From assembly GCF_025840185.1 (NCBI RefSeq), contig NZ_JAMPJU010000014.1, positions 28,085-92,084 of the forward strand: a stretch of 64,000 bases of DNA. The letters run 5' to 3'. Position 1 is the stretch's first letter. Each line of letters begins with the position of its first letter. A program made the position numbers and the translations under genes. The DNA comes from Brenneria izbisi (GTDB taxonomy: Bacteria; Pseudomonadota; Gammaproteobacteria; Enterobacterales; Enterobacteriaceae). This document shows positions 50,377 through 60,920 of this stretch, piece after piece. Below the pieces are notes generated by a model. The model saw only the letters and a program-made list of their open reading frames with translations. It did not search any database and was not told the DNA's origin.

Positions 50377-51108
50377 ATGGCTGAATTATTGCTGGGCGTT
50401 AACATTGATCATATCGCAACCCTGCGTAATGCCCGCGGAACGGCGTATCCTGACCCGATTCAGGCTGCATTTGTGGCTGAACAGGCGGGGGCCGATGGCA
50501 TTACCGTACATTTGCGTGAAGATCGGCGTCATATTACCGACCGCGACGTGCGTATTTTGCGGGAAACCATTCAAACCCGTATGAATCTGGAAATGGCCGT
50601 GACGGAAGAGATGCTGGGGATTGCCTGCGAACTGAAACCCCATTTCTGTTGTCTGGTGCCGGAGAAACGCCAGGAAGTGACCACGGAAGGTGGGCTGGAT
50701 GTTGCTGGTCAGCAAGAGAAAATGAATGATGCCGTCGCCCGATTGACTCAGGCTGGCATTCAGGTTTCTCTGTTCATTGATGCGGATAAACGTCAGATCG
50801 ACGCGGCTGTCGTCAGTGGCGCGCCTTATATTGAAATCCACACTGGCGCGTATGCGGATGCATCCAGCGACAGCGAGCGTCAGCATGAATTTGAACGTAT
50901 CCAAAATGCGGCAAGTTATGCCGCCGGAAAGGGCCTGAAAGTGAACGCCGGACACGGATTAACCTATCATAACGTCCAACCTGTCGCGGCTTTACCGGAA
51001 ATACATGAATTGAATATCGGCCATGCCATTATCGGTCGCGCCGTCATGGGGGGGCTAAGCGAAGCCGTTGCGGAAATGAAACGCCTAATGAAGGATGCTC
51101 GTCGTTAA
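50377..51108 (+). CDS. pdxJ: Pyridoxine 5'-phosphate synthase
   Basis: The 243-aa TIM-barrel enzyme makes pyridoxine phosphate. Signature segments are [21 protein letters not shown] (split), [21 protein letters not shown] and [12 protein letters not shown]. It ends within the acpS start codon (TAATG). Vitamin B6 serves several PLP proteins here, including HemL. Confidence 0.97.
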   Translation: MAELLLGVNIDHIATLRNARGTAYPDPIQAAFVAEQAGADGITVHLREDRRHITDRDVRILRETIQTRMNLEMAVTEEMLGIACELKPHFCCLVPEKRQEVTTEGGLDVAGQQEKMNDAVARLTQAGIQVSLFIDADKRQIDAAVVSGAPYIEIHTGAYADASSDSERQHEFERIQNAASYAAGKGLKVNAGHGLTYHNVQPVAALPEIHELNIGHAIIGRAVMGGLSEAVAEMKRLMKDARR

Positions 51109-51488
51109 TGCCGATTCTGGGACTTGGCACCGACATTGTCGAAGTTGCCCGTATTGCCGCGGTCATCGAACGCAGCGGTGAGCGTTTGGCGCGTCGCATC
51201 TTAACGGATAGGGAATGGACGCAATATCAGCAACATCAGCAACCGATTCGTTTTCTTGCCAAACGTTTTGCCGCCAAAGAAGCGGCGGCGAAAGCGTTTG
51301 GTACAGGTATTCGAGATGGGCTGGCGTTTAGTCAGTTTGAGGTATTCAACGATGAGCAGGGCAAACCCTGTTTGCGTTTTCTGGACAGAGCGGCGGAACT
51401 TGCCGAGCGCATGGGGGTGAAATATGTACACCTTACTCTGGCGGATGAGCGCCGTTATGCTTGTGCCACGGTGATCATTGAAAGCTAG
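51108..51488 (+). CDS. acpS: Holo-[acyl-carrier-protein] synthase
   Basis: The 126-aa enzyme transfers phosphopantetheine from CoA to acyl carrier protein. Motifs: [12 protein letters not shown] with the metal Asp, and [20 protein letters not shown]. Length equals E. coli. Coupled to pdxJ by a one-base overlap. Confidence 0.97.
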   Translation: MPILGLGTDIVEVARIAAVIERSGERLARRILTDREWTQYQQHQQPIRFLAKRFAAKEAAAKAFGTGIRDGLAFSQFEVFNDEQGKPCLRFLDRAAELAERMGVKYVHLTLADERRYACATVIIES

Positions 51489-51491
51489 CGG

Positions 51492-52240
<749 letters not shown>

Positions 52241-53032
52241 ATGGCGGAATTCATAGTGCAGCAGGAAGGTGATCTGGATCAGTTTGGACCATTGTTTTCC
52301 CATCAAGGAAACACTGAGCCATTAGACGCTGATTATTGGCATGAATGCCAGCGGCGGTATACTTTTCAACCAATTTACCGAACATCCGGTAAACTGATGG
52401 CTATCGAGTTGCTCACCTCCGTTTCCTCTCTTACCTTGCCGCAAAAATTTATCTCGCCTGAAAAATATTTTGCCAATATTAATGTCGATGCGCGTTTACA
52501 GATTATTGTTGAACAATTGCAACTTCTGTCTCACTGGCAATTGCGTTTTATCCGCGACGATCTGCTTGCATCCGTGAATATTGACGGCATGACGCTACTG
52601 GCTTTACAGAAAAGCCATGAAGCAAAGCGATTGATTTCCTCTATGCCGTGGATTCGTTTTGAGATGGTGGAAAATCAGGGAGGGTTGCCAAAGGAAACCC
52701 TGACTAAACTTCCTGAAGCGCAGACGCTCTGGCTGGATGATTTTGGTTGCGGGATGGCGAATTTTTCATCACTTATGCTGGTGCAATATGATTGTATCAA
52801 AGTGGCGCGCGAGTTGTTTATTCTGTTGCTGCAGAGTGGGGAAGGGCGTGAGGTTTTTCCGACGTTAATCGCGTTGCTTACCCGTTTTTGTAACTATGTG
52901 GTGATTGAAGGAATTGAAACACAAGAAGAGTGGGAGATCGTCAAAGCCTCCTATGCGGATGCGGCCCAGGGTTACTATCTTTCTCGTCCTCAACCGTTTG
53001 ATAACTTCGAGGCGCTGAAATTGCAGCTTTAG
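52241..53032 (+). CDS. pdeH: Cyclic-di-GMP phosphodiesterase PdeH (YhjH-like, EAL domain)
   Basis: The 263-aa single-domain EAL protein resembles E. coli PdeH throughout, for example RRYTFQPIYRTSGKLMAIELL. The EAL motif reads ELL, as in active PdeH. The remaining catalytic elements are intact: Asn in SVNIDG, Glu in RFEMVEN, LDDFGCGMANFSSL, Lys in CIKVAREL, VIEGIET and QGYYLSRP. It degrades c-di-GMP to allow swimming, in line with its flagellar sigma28 promoter. No flagellar gene is adjacent. Confidence 0.9.
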   Translation: MAEFIVQQEGDLDQFGPLFSHQGNTEPLDADYWHECQRRYTFQPIYRTSGKLMAIELLTSVSSLTLPQKFISPEKYFANINVDARLQIIVEQLQLLSHWQLRFIRDDLLASVNIDGMTLLALQKSHEAKRLISSMPWIRFEMVENQGGLPKETLTKLPEAQTLWLDDFGCGMANFSSLMLVQYDCIKVARELFILLLQSGEGREVFPTLIALLTRFCNYVVIEGIETQEEWEIVKASYADAAQGYYLSRPQPFDNFEALKLQL

Positions 53033-53815
53033 GGATGAATAACGTGGTGACCATATCGTTTTGATGTAATCGAGTCCTGCCTTCCTTTTCATTTTTCTCT
53101 TGTTCTTCCGAGCCTCTTCCCTTCTATAACCCTTTCTTATTATTGAAGATCGCGTTTTGCGAAATAAGCAAGATTGCAACAAAGAAAACAGCATATATTC
53201 TTATTAATTGATTTATTTTGATGTTTTGTTTTTTATTTTTTTATATTTATGGTGTTTTATTTTGGTGTAAAACCAAATAATGAACTTTATAACTTTTTTA
53301 AGTATTCATTGGCCTTCTTATCGTTCTGAGTGTTGAAGGATTTTAAGGTTTGTTTTAAACTGCTGATTTATAATGATAAAAAATCATAGTATTCGCCGGT
53401 AACGATCGAAAATCATTTTGTGATAGATTTTATTGATTAAAAGAATGATACTTATTGGTATAATTGATTTGCTTACAAAAAATTGATGTTCAAAATATAT
53501 CACCATGCATTTGGTGGCGTATTTTATTCCATTAGTGGCACTTATAACGCAAACAATTACTTAATATTCAATTAAGCTACTTTTTTATCTTGTTGTTCTT
53601 ATTCGCGCACAGTCATATGCGGGGGCTTTATGCTGACGTTTCTATGTATCTAACCACTCCAGCTATATGGAGCACTTTTCTTTTCATCCTTTCTGCTCTC
53701 CGGAAATGTGCCAATCCCGTAAATCGATGGGATTGGGGTTTGTTACCGGGATTTTCCGTCATCAATGTTGCGACTTGTACGATCAGGACCGCTCGGGCCT
53801 GAGGAGAGTGCTATT
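53033..53815. other. Long AT-rich gene-free region upstream of the GGDEF gene
   Basis: 783 bp, very AT-rich with runs of T and A, and no open frame with a credible start. Near the right end CCAATCCC (53711-53718) and GGGATTGG (53729-53736) form a perfect 8-bp stem, and CAGG-ACC/GGG-CCTG lies next to the ribosome site of the cyclase. It may be a silenced, H-NS-bound regulatory region with a structured leader. Confidence 0.55.
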
Positions 53816-55330
53816 GTGTATGAAATTATAATAATCATATTGTTGTTGCTGCTATTGTTTTCTTCTGTAAAGAATAGAAAAATTAAAAAAAAGTTTACTA
53901 CTGAGCAGAAAAAACAAGATTTTCTAAGCATGATTTTCTTTGCGGCAGAATATAGCCCTGCTTCTATTATGATTGCGGACGAAAATTGTGAGATTATTTA
54001 CGTAAATCGTCAATTTATTACCATGTCTGGTTATATGCCGGATGAAGTCATTGGTAAAAAAACAAATATATTAAAATCAGGGATGACCAACGTAAGTGTC
54101 TATGAAGATATGTGGTCGACCATAAATAAAGGTGATATCTGGAGTGGTGAATTTATTAACCGTCGCAAGGATGGTCAACTCTATTGGGAAAAAGCGAATA
54201 TCGTTAAAATATATAATAAGGCGGCTAATTCAACCCAATACGTTGGCGTAAAGCTGGATATCACAGAAAGAAAGTCACAGGAACATCATGATAATTCCTA
54301 TAATCGCGCACTGGAACTATTATCAAGTGGCGCGCCATTAAAAGATATTCTTGATGCGATTGTATTTAGCGTTGAAGAAAAAAATCCCGGTCGTATCGTC
54401 TGTTCAGTGTTACTGGTTGATAAAGATAAAAAATGTCTGACTTTAGGGTCGGCGCCGAGTTTGCCTGGTTTCTATAAAAATGCTATCCACAATGTGAAGA
54501 TTGCTGACGGCGTTGCATCGTTCGGCACTGCGGCGTACACGGGAAAGCGAGTGATCACGGACGATATTTCTGTCCACCCGGACTGGTCTTTGCATAAAGG
54601 ATTGGCATTATACGCCGGGCTGCGTTCATGCTGGTCTGAACCAATCTATGGACAAAATAAAGAAATATTGGGCGTGTTAAGTGTTTATCATCGCAAAGTA
54701 TACGTTCCGACAGAAGAGGAAATTTTTTCAATAGAGAAATCAGCGCAACTGATTTCTATCGCCATTGAGCGCTATCGGGCGATTGATATGTTGCGACGAA
54801 GTGAGGAACATTATCGGCAGTTAGCGCACTATGATTCGCTGACCTCGCTGGCAAATGGTTTAACGTTTGCCGAACAGATGGAGCAGGCAATATTGTTATC
54901 CAAACAAACAGGCAGAAAAATTGCGCTGATGTTCCTCGATTTGGATAAATTCAAACAGATAAATGATTCTTTTGGTCACGCTGTCGGCGATTTGCTGTTA
55001 AAAGAGGCTGCGGCGCGAATGCGTGCTGCGGTGAGGGATTCCGATACGGTCTATCGACGCAGTGGTGACGAGTTTATTATCCTGCTACAAGGAATTAAAG
55101 AGGTTGAAAATACGTTGTATGTTGCAGATAAAATACATAACGCATTAAACGAGTCCTTCGAAATCGATGGGAAAAAGCTTGATATATCCTGTAGTATCGG
55201 TATTGCTCTCTACCCGGAACATGGTACTGATTCTCTAACCTTGGCAATTAATGCGGATTCAGCGATGTATCAGGCAAAAGCGATGGGTCGAAGCCAGACT
55301 CAAATCTATCATGACGTGAATAATCATTAA
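53816..55330 (+). CDS. Membrane-bound PAS-GAF-GGDEF diguanylate cyclase
   Basis: From GTG 53816 (GAGGAG 9 bases upstream) the product has 504 aa. It begins with a short transmembrane segment (EIIIIILLLLLLF, residues 3-15). Next are a PAS domain (about 40-150, IMIADENCEIIYVNRQFITM split) and a GAF domain (about 165-325). The GGDEF domain (about 340-500) has the signature RRSGDEF. SGDEF is a usable variant, and an RxxD product-inhibition site (RDSD) lies five residues before it. An ATG at 53765 would add 17 residues. It converges on the secretion genes and may supply c-di-GMP for adhesin control. Confidence 0.88.
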   Translation: MYEIIIIILLLLLLFSSVKNRKIKKKFTTEQKKQDFLSMIFFAAEYSPASIMIADENCEIIYVNRQFITMSGYMPDEVIGKKTNILKSGMTNVSVYEDMWSTINKGDIWSGEFINRRKDGQLYWEKANIVKIYNKAANSTQYVGVKLDITERKSQEHHDNSYNRALELLSSGAPLKDILDAIVFSVEEKNPGRIVCSVLLVDKDKKCLTLGSAPSLPGFYKNAIHNVKIADGVASFGTAAYTGKRVITDDISVHPDWSLHKGLALYAGLRSCWSEPIYGQNKEILGVLSVYHRKVYVPTEEEIFSIEKSAQLISIAIERYRAIDMLRRSEEHYRQLAHYDSLTSLANGLTFAEQMEQAILLSKQTGRKIALMFLDLDKFKQINDSFGHAVGDLLLKEAAARMRAAVRDSDTVYRRSGDEFIILLQGIKEVENTLYVADKIHNALNESFEIDGKKLDISCSIGIALYPEHGTDSLTLAINADSAMYQAKAMGRSQTQIYHDVNNH

Positions 55331-55350
55331 TCTCCCCACCTCTTGCCCGA

Positions 55351-55366
55351 TTGACTTGGCCCCTCC
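55351..55366. terminator. Short hairpin between the GGDEF gene and the adaptor gene
   Basis: GGCCC, a 6-base loop and GGGCC in the 74-bp gap between convergent genes. There is no T-run. Confidence 0.35.
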
Positions 55367-55404
55367 CTGGGCCTCGCCCATTGCGGGCCATTAAATCGCC
55401 TCGA

Positions 55405-56769
55405 TTATCTTTCTCGCAATGCTTCAGCCCTTGCACGGATAATGGGTTTCAGCAGATAGCTGAGGATGGTTTTCTTGCCGGTGATGATATCGACTGATGC
55501 CACCATGCCAGGAATAATGAGTAGTGGTTTTTCCTCTGTACCCAAATAGTTTTTATCGGTGCGTAGCCGGATAATATAAAAACTGTTTCCTTCTTCATCG
55601 GTGACGGTATCTGGACTAATCTGCTCAAGCCTACCTTTAAGCCCACCGTAAACGGTGTAGTCATAAGCCGTCAGTTTAATAATCGCTTCCTGACCGGGAT
55701 GTAAAAAAGCGATATCCTGCGGACGAACTCTGGCTTCAACCAGCAGTTTGTCATCCAGCGGGACAATTTCAACCAGGTCGCTCCCCGGTTGAATAACGCC
55801 GCCAATGGTGTTAACCATAATCTGCTGGATAATACCGCGCACCGGAGAAACCACCAGCGTGCGTTTTACCCGATCTTCCAGCGCTTTGCCGGTCGCGGTA
55901 AGCTTGTTCAGATTGGTTTGCGCTTCGTTCAACTGTGATAACGCATCGCTTTTATAGCGACCGCGCGCTTCCTCAATTTTGTTCTCAATTTCTTTTATTG
56001 CCGACTCCGCTCTGGGTATCGACAGGATAACGGAGTCGAGTTGGCCTTTGATTTCCACCTCGGCCCGTCGTAAACGCAACACTTCTACTTTAGAAATCGC
56101 GCCTGCGGCGATGAGCGGCTCCGACATTCTGATTTCCTGCTGTAACAAATTCAGGCTATTGCGAAACTGGATCTGCTTGGCAGAAAAGTCCCGTAATTCC
56201 TGACGGCGTTGCACCAACTGTTCTTCGAGGCCGGATATTTCATTATGAAATTGCTGGCGTCGGCTGTTATAAAGCTCACGCTCGCCGTTAGCCACTTCCG
56301 GCGTTTGCGCGGAGGCCTCTTCTGATAAAACCAATTCACGGTCGTTGATTTCGGCGTTCAGACGTTCGATTCTTAAAGTCAGCGCCAGGCGGTCGGCCTC
56401 CGTCTCCCCAACATTAGAGGCAAACCGGGTATCGTCCAGACGTAATAGCGGATCGCCGGCGTTAACGATCTGTCCCTCGTGAATAAAGACCTCTGTGACA
56501 ATACCGCCTTCCAGATTCTGGATTTTTTGCAGTCTTGATGAGGGGATCGCTTTCCCGCTGCCGCGAGTTACTTCATCAATGTCGGCGAACGCTGCCCACA
56601 GGATGAAAAACAGGAAAAAAGCCCCAATAGTCCAGAGCGTAAAACGGACGACTCTGGGTGAGTCTTCGATAATCGCCCGGTTGACTTCCGGCATGGTCTG
56701 AAGATTATCCTGGTCATCATCCCCGATAAAGTAGCGTTTGATGCGCTGAATATAGTTAGCGAGACGCAT
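55405..56769 (-). CDS. Type I secretion membrane-fusion protein (HlyD/LapC-like)
   Basis: The 454-aa adaptor has a cytoplasmic N-terminus and one transmembrane helix (about 44-62, TLWTIGAFFLFFILWAAF). A long coiled-coil hairpin (about 120-300) and a lipoyl/beta-barrel part with the family segment PGMVASVDIITGKKTILSYLLKPI follow. It links the inner-membrane ABC exporter to the outer-membrane channel. Its start overlaps the end of the ABC gene by 14 bp. Confidence 0.92.
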   Translation of the reverse strand: MRLANYIQRIKRYFIGDDDQDNLQTMPEVNRAIIEDSPRVVRFTLWTIGAFFLFFILWAAFADIDEVTRGSGKAIPSSRLQKIQNLEGGIVTEVFIHEGQIVNAGDPLLRLDDTRFASNVGETEADRLALTLRIERLNAEINDRELVLSEEASAQTPEVANGERELYNSRRQQFHNEISGLEEQLVQRRQELRDFSAKQIQFRNSLNLLQQEIRMSEPLIAAGAISKVEVLRLRRAEVEIKGQLDSVILSIPRAESAIKEIENKIEEARGRYKSDALSQLNEAQTNLNKLTATGKALEDRVKRTLVVSPVRGIIQQIMVNTIGGVIQPGSDLVEIVPLDDKLLVEARVRPQDIAFLHPGQEAIIKLTAYDYTVYGGLKGRLEQISPDTVTDEEGNSFYIIRLRTDKNYLGTEEKPLLIIPGMVASVDIITGKKTILSYLLKPIIRARAEALRER

Positions 56770-58948
56770 TGATTTGTCCCTTCTTCAAGGCGTCCATCAC
56801 GATGGCTTTTGGACCATCGGCAATAATGCGGCCTTTATCAAAAATAACCAGACGATCGACCAACGTCAGCATGGATGCCCGATGCGTCACCAGTAATAGG
56901 GTTTTATTGACCAGCACGGGCGCCAATGTCTGCTTCAATCGATCTTCACTGGTGTTATCCATCGAACTAGTGGGTTCATCCAAAACCAGAATCGGGGGAT
57001 CGAGCAATAATGCTCTGGCCAGGGCGACCGCCTGACGTTGACCGCCGGAGAGTTGCTGACCACGTTCACCAACCTGAAGGTTATAGCCATCGGGATGCAG
57101 GCGGGCGAATTCATTCACCCCGGCAATTTCTGCCGCCAGCAGCATCGCTTCATCTTCGATATAACGCGCGCCACTAATCAGATTATCGCGCAGCGTGCCG
57201 CTAAACAGTTGAATATCCTGCGGCACATAACCGATGCTGTGTCTTAAATCGCTGACATCCAACTGGCGTGCATCCACGCCATCAATCAGCAGATTGCCGG
57301 TCGTTGGTTGATAAAGATTGACGATCAGTTTTTGCAGAGAACTTTTACCGGAACCGCTTCGTCCGATAATGCCTACTTTTTCACCGGGGGCGATGCTCAG
57401 ATTGACGCCTTGCAAGGAACTGTTTTTCTGTTCTGGATAATTGAATGTGACATCGCGAAACTCAATGGCGCCGCGAATACTCTCCCGTTTGAGCGGACGT
57501 TCATTATCGCTGCGCTCCTGCGGCAATTGCATCATTTGTTCTGTGGTGGTCATCGTCAAGGATGCCTGCTGGTAACGGGTCACCAATCCAGACAGTTGGC
57601 CCAGCGGCATCAACGCTCTGCCATTCAGCATGTAGCAGGCAATCAATCCGCCCATGCTGAGATTGCCGTTAATCAGCAGGTAAACGCCAGCGACGATCAT
57701 GGCGACGCCAGCGAACTGCTGGAACCAAAGCGTCAGGTTAACCGCTAATGATGATAATGCTTTCGCCCGCAGTTCAAGTTTGCTGAGGCTGCCAATGGTT
57801 TGTTCCCATTGATATTGCCGTTCGCTTTCCGCATTATTGACTTTTATGGCATCCAGACCACTTAACGTTTCAATCAAGGTTGCCTGCCGTTCACTGGCAA
57901 GATGCATGGTTTTCTCAATGGTGGAAGAAAGCGGTTTTTGCAAGGCCCAACTGGTGAGTAAAGCGATAGGATAGGCGAGGATCGATATCCAGACCAGCGG
58001 CCCGCCGATGAACCCGATTACCAGCAACAGCAGCAGGGTAAACGGGAAATCAATCAGCGTTGTCAGCGTCAATGAAGAAAGAAAATCCCTGAGCGACTGA
58101 AACTCATGAATGTTTTGCGCAAAGCTGCCGACGCGCGCTGGTCTGGCCTTCATCGACATGCCGGTGATGCGTTCGAACAAGGTGGCGGAAATGATCAGGT
58201 CGGTTTTTTTCCCAGCCATATCCAGGCAAATTCCCCGCAGGGTTTTCAATAATAGATCGAAGAAAAACGCGCCGGTAATACCGATCGCTAACACCCATAG
58301 GGTTGCGGTTGCCTGATTGGGAACCACTCTGTCATAAACGTTCATGACGAATAATGGCGTGGCCAGCGCGATGATATTGATCAGCAGGCTGGCGAGCACG
58401 GCATCCATATACAGGAAACGCGAAAGCTTAAGCGTATCCTTGAACCAGGTTTTGGTTCGGGGGATCAATGAATCATGTTGAATATCAAATTGGTGGCGAG
58501 GTTGAGCGAACATCACCAGGCCAAGATAGTTCTGCTGTAATGTATTGTGATCGACCGAAATTTCCCCGCCTTCGGTTTCACTGGGCAGAATTCGGGCGCT
58601 GCCATCGGCATTCCAGCCCAACAAAATGGCGGCTCTTCCTTCACGCAATAACAACATACTCGGCAAAGACATGACTGGAATTTGTTTCAGCGATCGTTTA
58701 AGCACTCTGCCTTGTAAACCGGCGCGGGCAGCCGCACGGGGGAGTAATTTGACGGATAAACGCTGATTGGCGAGGGGAAGACCTGCGGTCAATGTGGTGC
58801 GGCTGGCGGGTTTTCCCTGTAAAGCGCAAAGGATCAGCAGGCCATCCAATAATGGATCATCATGACGGCTGCGCGGATCGCTATGTTCATGGACCAGCGG
58901 TTTGTCAGGTGGCGTGTGACTTTCGTCTTGGGTGGAATGTAACTTCAT
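56756..58948 (-). CDS. Type I secretion ABC transporter (LapB-like)
   Basis: The 730-aa exporter has an N-terminal C39-peptidase-like domain (about 30-160), a six-helix membrane domain (about 180-450) and an ATPase domain. Walker A is GRSGSGKSS, the signature is LSGGQRQAVALARALL and Walker B is ILVLDEPTSSMD. I do not see the catalytic QxxxxxCG motif of true C39 peptidases, so no leader cleavage is expected. Adhesins of the LapA class use such exporters. The minus-strand order is TolC-like, ABC, HlyD-like. Confidence 0.92.
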   Translation of the reverse strand: MKLHSTQDESHTPPDKPLVHEHSDPRSRHDDPLLDGLLILCALQGKPASRTTLTAGLPLANQRLSVKLLPRAAARAGLQGRVLKRSLKQIPVMSLPSMLLLREGRAAILLGWNADGSARILPSETEGGEISVDHNTLQQNYLGLVMFAQPRHQFDIQHDSLIPRTKTWFKDTLKLSRFLYMDAVLASLLINIIALATPLFVMNVYDRVVPNQATATLWVLAIGITGAFFFDLLLKTLRGICLDMAGKKTDLIISATLFERITGMSMKARPARVGSFAQNIHEFQSLRDFLSSLTLTTLIDFPFTLLLLLVIGFIGGPLVWISILAYPIALLTSWALQKPLSSTIEKTMHLASERQATLIETLSGLDAIKVNNAESERQYQWEQTIGSLSKLELRAKALSSLAVNLTLWFQQFAGVAMIVAGVYLLINGNLSMGGLIACYMLNGRALMPLGQLSGLVTRYQQASLTMTTTEQMMQLPQERSDNERPLKRESIRGAIEFRDVTFNYPEQKNSSLQGVNLSIAPGEKVGIIGRSGSGKSSLQKLIVNLYQPTTGNLLIDGVDARQLDVSDLRHSIGYVPQDIQLFSGTLRDNLISGARYIEDEAMLLAAEIAGVNEFARLHPDGYNLQVGERGQQLSGGQRQAVALARALLLDPPILVLDEPTSSMDNTSEDRLKQTLAPVLVNKTLLLVTHRASMLTLVDRLVIFDKGRIIADGPKAIVMDALKKGQINASR

Positions 58949-59187
58949 TTAACGGCACTTTCCCTTACGCTAGGCAATCTCTGCAACCGACGATATGTAA
59001 ACTAATGCTTCCCGGCAAAACCGGGGTTCATGACTCAATGACGCCGCACTATTCACGTTTTTTATTAAACTAATGACAATCAGGGATAAGCGTTTGACGC
59101 AAGGTTGTCATTCGCTGTTTTATTGACGATATCCATGACGTTGACGAATAATAAAGTTTCTTCACCCGTATCGGGATATACATAATA

Positions 59188-60543
59188 TTAATTTAGACTG
59201 GGCAACTCTGCACGGGTCGTCACGTTGGTCAGGCTTTTACCCGCCGCAGGCGCGGGAATGGATAAACTGTTCAACAGGTCTCCCATGCGCGACTTTATTC
59301 GGTACTCGGTAAAGAGCGAGGTAAAACGAACCTCCACCAGGCGCCGTTGCGCGGTGAATAATTCATTTTCACTATCCAGCAAATCCAGCAGCGTTCTTTC
59401 GCCCAGGCTAAATTGTTTCTGATAGGCAGTGCGTACTTTCATACTGCGATCGGCATATTCCGCCGCGATGGGCAACTGCTGGCGTGAATTATTCAGCGCG
59501 GACCAGGCAAGCCGCAGTTCTTCGTCAAGCATGCGCAGGGAGTTATTTCTGATATCCTGCGCTTCTTTGATCTGGTAGGCCTTTGATTCCATATTGGCTT
59601 TGCCCGCTCCGCCTTCATACAAGTTGTAACGCATTCTCAGCATCGCCTGCCATTCGCTGTTGTGACCGCGTGAACCATCGATGTTATTGTCCATACTGCG
59701 CGCCAGTTCCACCGTAACTCGCGGGTAAAATGTCGATTTGGACGCTTCATATTGCTTTTCGGTTGCTTCAACATCCGATTGCGCAGATTTCAACACCGGG
59801 CTGTTTGTCAGCATAATGCGCCGCGCTTCTTCCAGAGACGCCGGCATTGAGAGGGTGGCGCTGTCCGGCAGCACCAGATTGTCGGGTTCTTTGCCCACCA
59901 CGCTCAGATAATTGGTTATGGCATCATCAAGGTTGGTTTTTTCCGTCAAAACGTTGTTCCGGGCCTGGGCGAGACGCGCTTCTGCCTGCTCCATATCGGC
60001 CAGACGGCCTACGCCTTGTTCGCTGCGCAACCTGATTTGATCGTAGATTCGTTCATGGCTGGCGAGATTTTCTTCTGCGAGCCGGACAAATTCCCTGCGC
60101 TGCAAAACGGCGAGATAAACTTGTACCGCGTCTAATGCGGTGGTTTCACTGGTGTTTAGTACGTTGTAGGCGCGGGAATTGACGGTGGCGCGTTGCCGGG
60201 CAACCTCGCTGGATGTCGCAAAACCATCAAATACCATTTGATTCAGGTTGACGCTGGATTCACTGCGCGTCAGTTCAACTTTGTGATTACCGCTGGATCT
60301 CGTCGAATTACTGTCGGTTTCCTCGCGTCCGGTCCCCGCATTTAATGTTACAGAAGGCAGATAAGCTCCCTTGGCGGCACTCAGATCATGTTCGGCTGAA
60401 AAACGACTATTCATTGATGCGCTGACTTCAGGGTGGGTATTAAGTGTATGTTTAATCGCTTCCTGAATAGTGTCGGCGCTGACCGTATTAGTAAAAGCAG
60501 CAATAAGCGGCATTAAGGCCACGCCATATTTACGTTTGATCAT
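59188..60543 (-). CDS. TolC-family outer-membrane channel of the type I system (LapE-like)
   Basis: The 451-aa protein has a signal peptide (to about residue 23, VSA) and two outer-membrane-efflux repeats with long helices, for example GVGRLADMEQAEARLAQARNNVLTEKTNLD (split) and FSLGERTLLDLLDSENELFTAQRRLVEVRF (split). These are TolC-family hallmarks. AAGGAAA precedes the ATG. It is 239 bp upstream of the ABC gene and divergent from the adhesin. Confidence 0.92.
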   Translation of the reverse strand: MIKRKYGVALMPLIAAFTNTVSADTIQEAIKHTLNTHPEVSASMNSRFSAEHDLSAAKGAYLPSVTLNAGTGREETDSNSTRSSGNHKVELTRSESSVNLNQMVFDGFATSSEVARQRATVNSRAYNVLNTSETTALDAVQVYLAVLQRREFVRLAEENLASHERIYDQIRLRSEQGVGRLADMEQAEARLAQARNNVLTEKTNLDDAITNYLSVVGKEPDNLVLPDSATLSMPASLEEARRIMLTNSPVLKSAQSDVEATEKQYEASKSTFYPRVTVELARSMDNNIDGSRGHNSEWQAMLRMRYNLYEGGAGKANMESKAYQIKEAQDIRNNSLRMLDEELRLAWSALNNSRQQLPIAAEYADRSMKVRTAYQKQFSLGERTLLDLLDSENELFTAQRRLVEVRFTSLFTEYRIKSRMGDLLNSLSIPAPAAGKSLTNVTTRAELPSLN

Positions 60544-60920
60544 GCTGATTTCCTTCGAAAATGCTGATTTTGTGATTATTCCTATTAATTATTCAAATAA
60601 TTATATTAATGGTTCTATTAATATTTATAAAAAAATGATTTTAAATCAATGTGTTGAATGATAAATGAAAGCATTTTGATGAATCTGGAATTATTATTTA
60701 CACTTACTAAGTAAACTTCTGGAAAGAATATTCCGAATTTTTTATTATATCAGTCATCTAGTCAAGTGCCTGGCACAGAAGAAAGTCAAATTATAGCGGT
60801 GTCTCAATAATTTAGTCAGGATGACACACAGCAATTCAATTCATCTGCAATGATGTCGAAATATAATTATTAAGATTCATATGCACCATAAATAACTATA
60901 GATATCAAGGAGAAGCTATT
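60544..60920. other. Divergent control region between the TolC-like and adhesin genes
   Basis: 377 bp, AT-rich, no gene. It contains the palindrome TGATTTTAAATCA (about 60637-60649) and must drive both the secretion operon and the adhesin. I cannot assign a specific regulator. Confidence 0.5.

Noticed and set aside
53711..53736. c-di-GMP riboswitch in the leader of the GGDEF gene
   Set aside because: A hairpin is present, but I could not find the conserved GEMM core elements, so only a stem-loop is reported.
53590..53802. 70-codon frame upstream of the GGDEF gene
   Set aside because: No ribosome site and it contains the hairpin arms of a probable leader; composition does not look coding.
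60636..60650. FNR box upstream of the adhesin
   Set aside because: The palindrome TGATTTTAAATCA has the wrong half-site spacing for TTGAT-N4-ATCAA.
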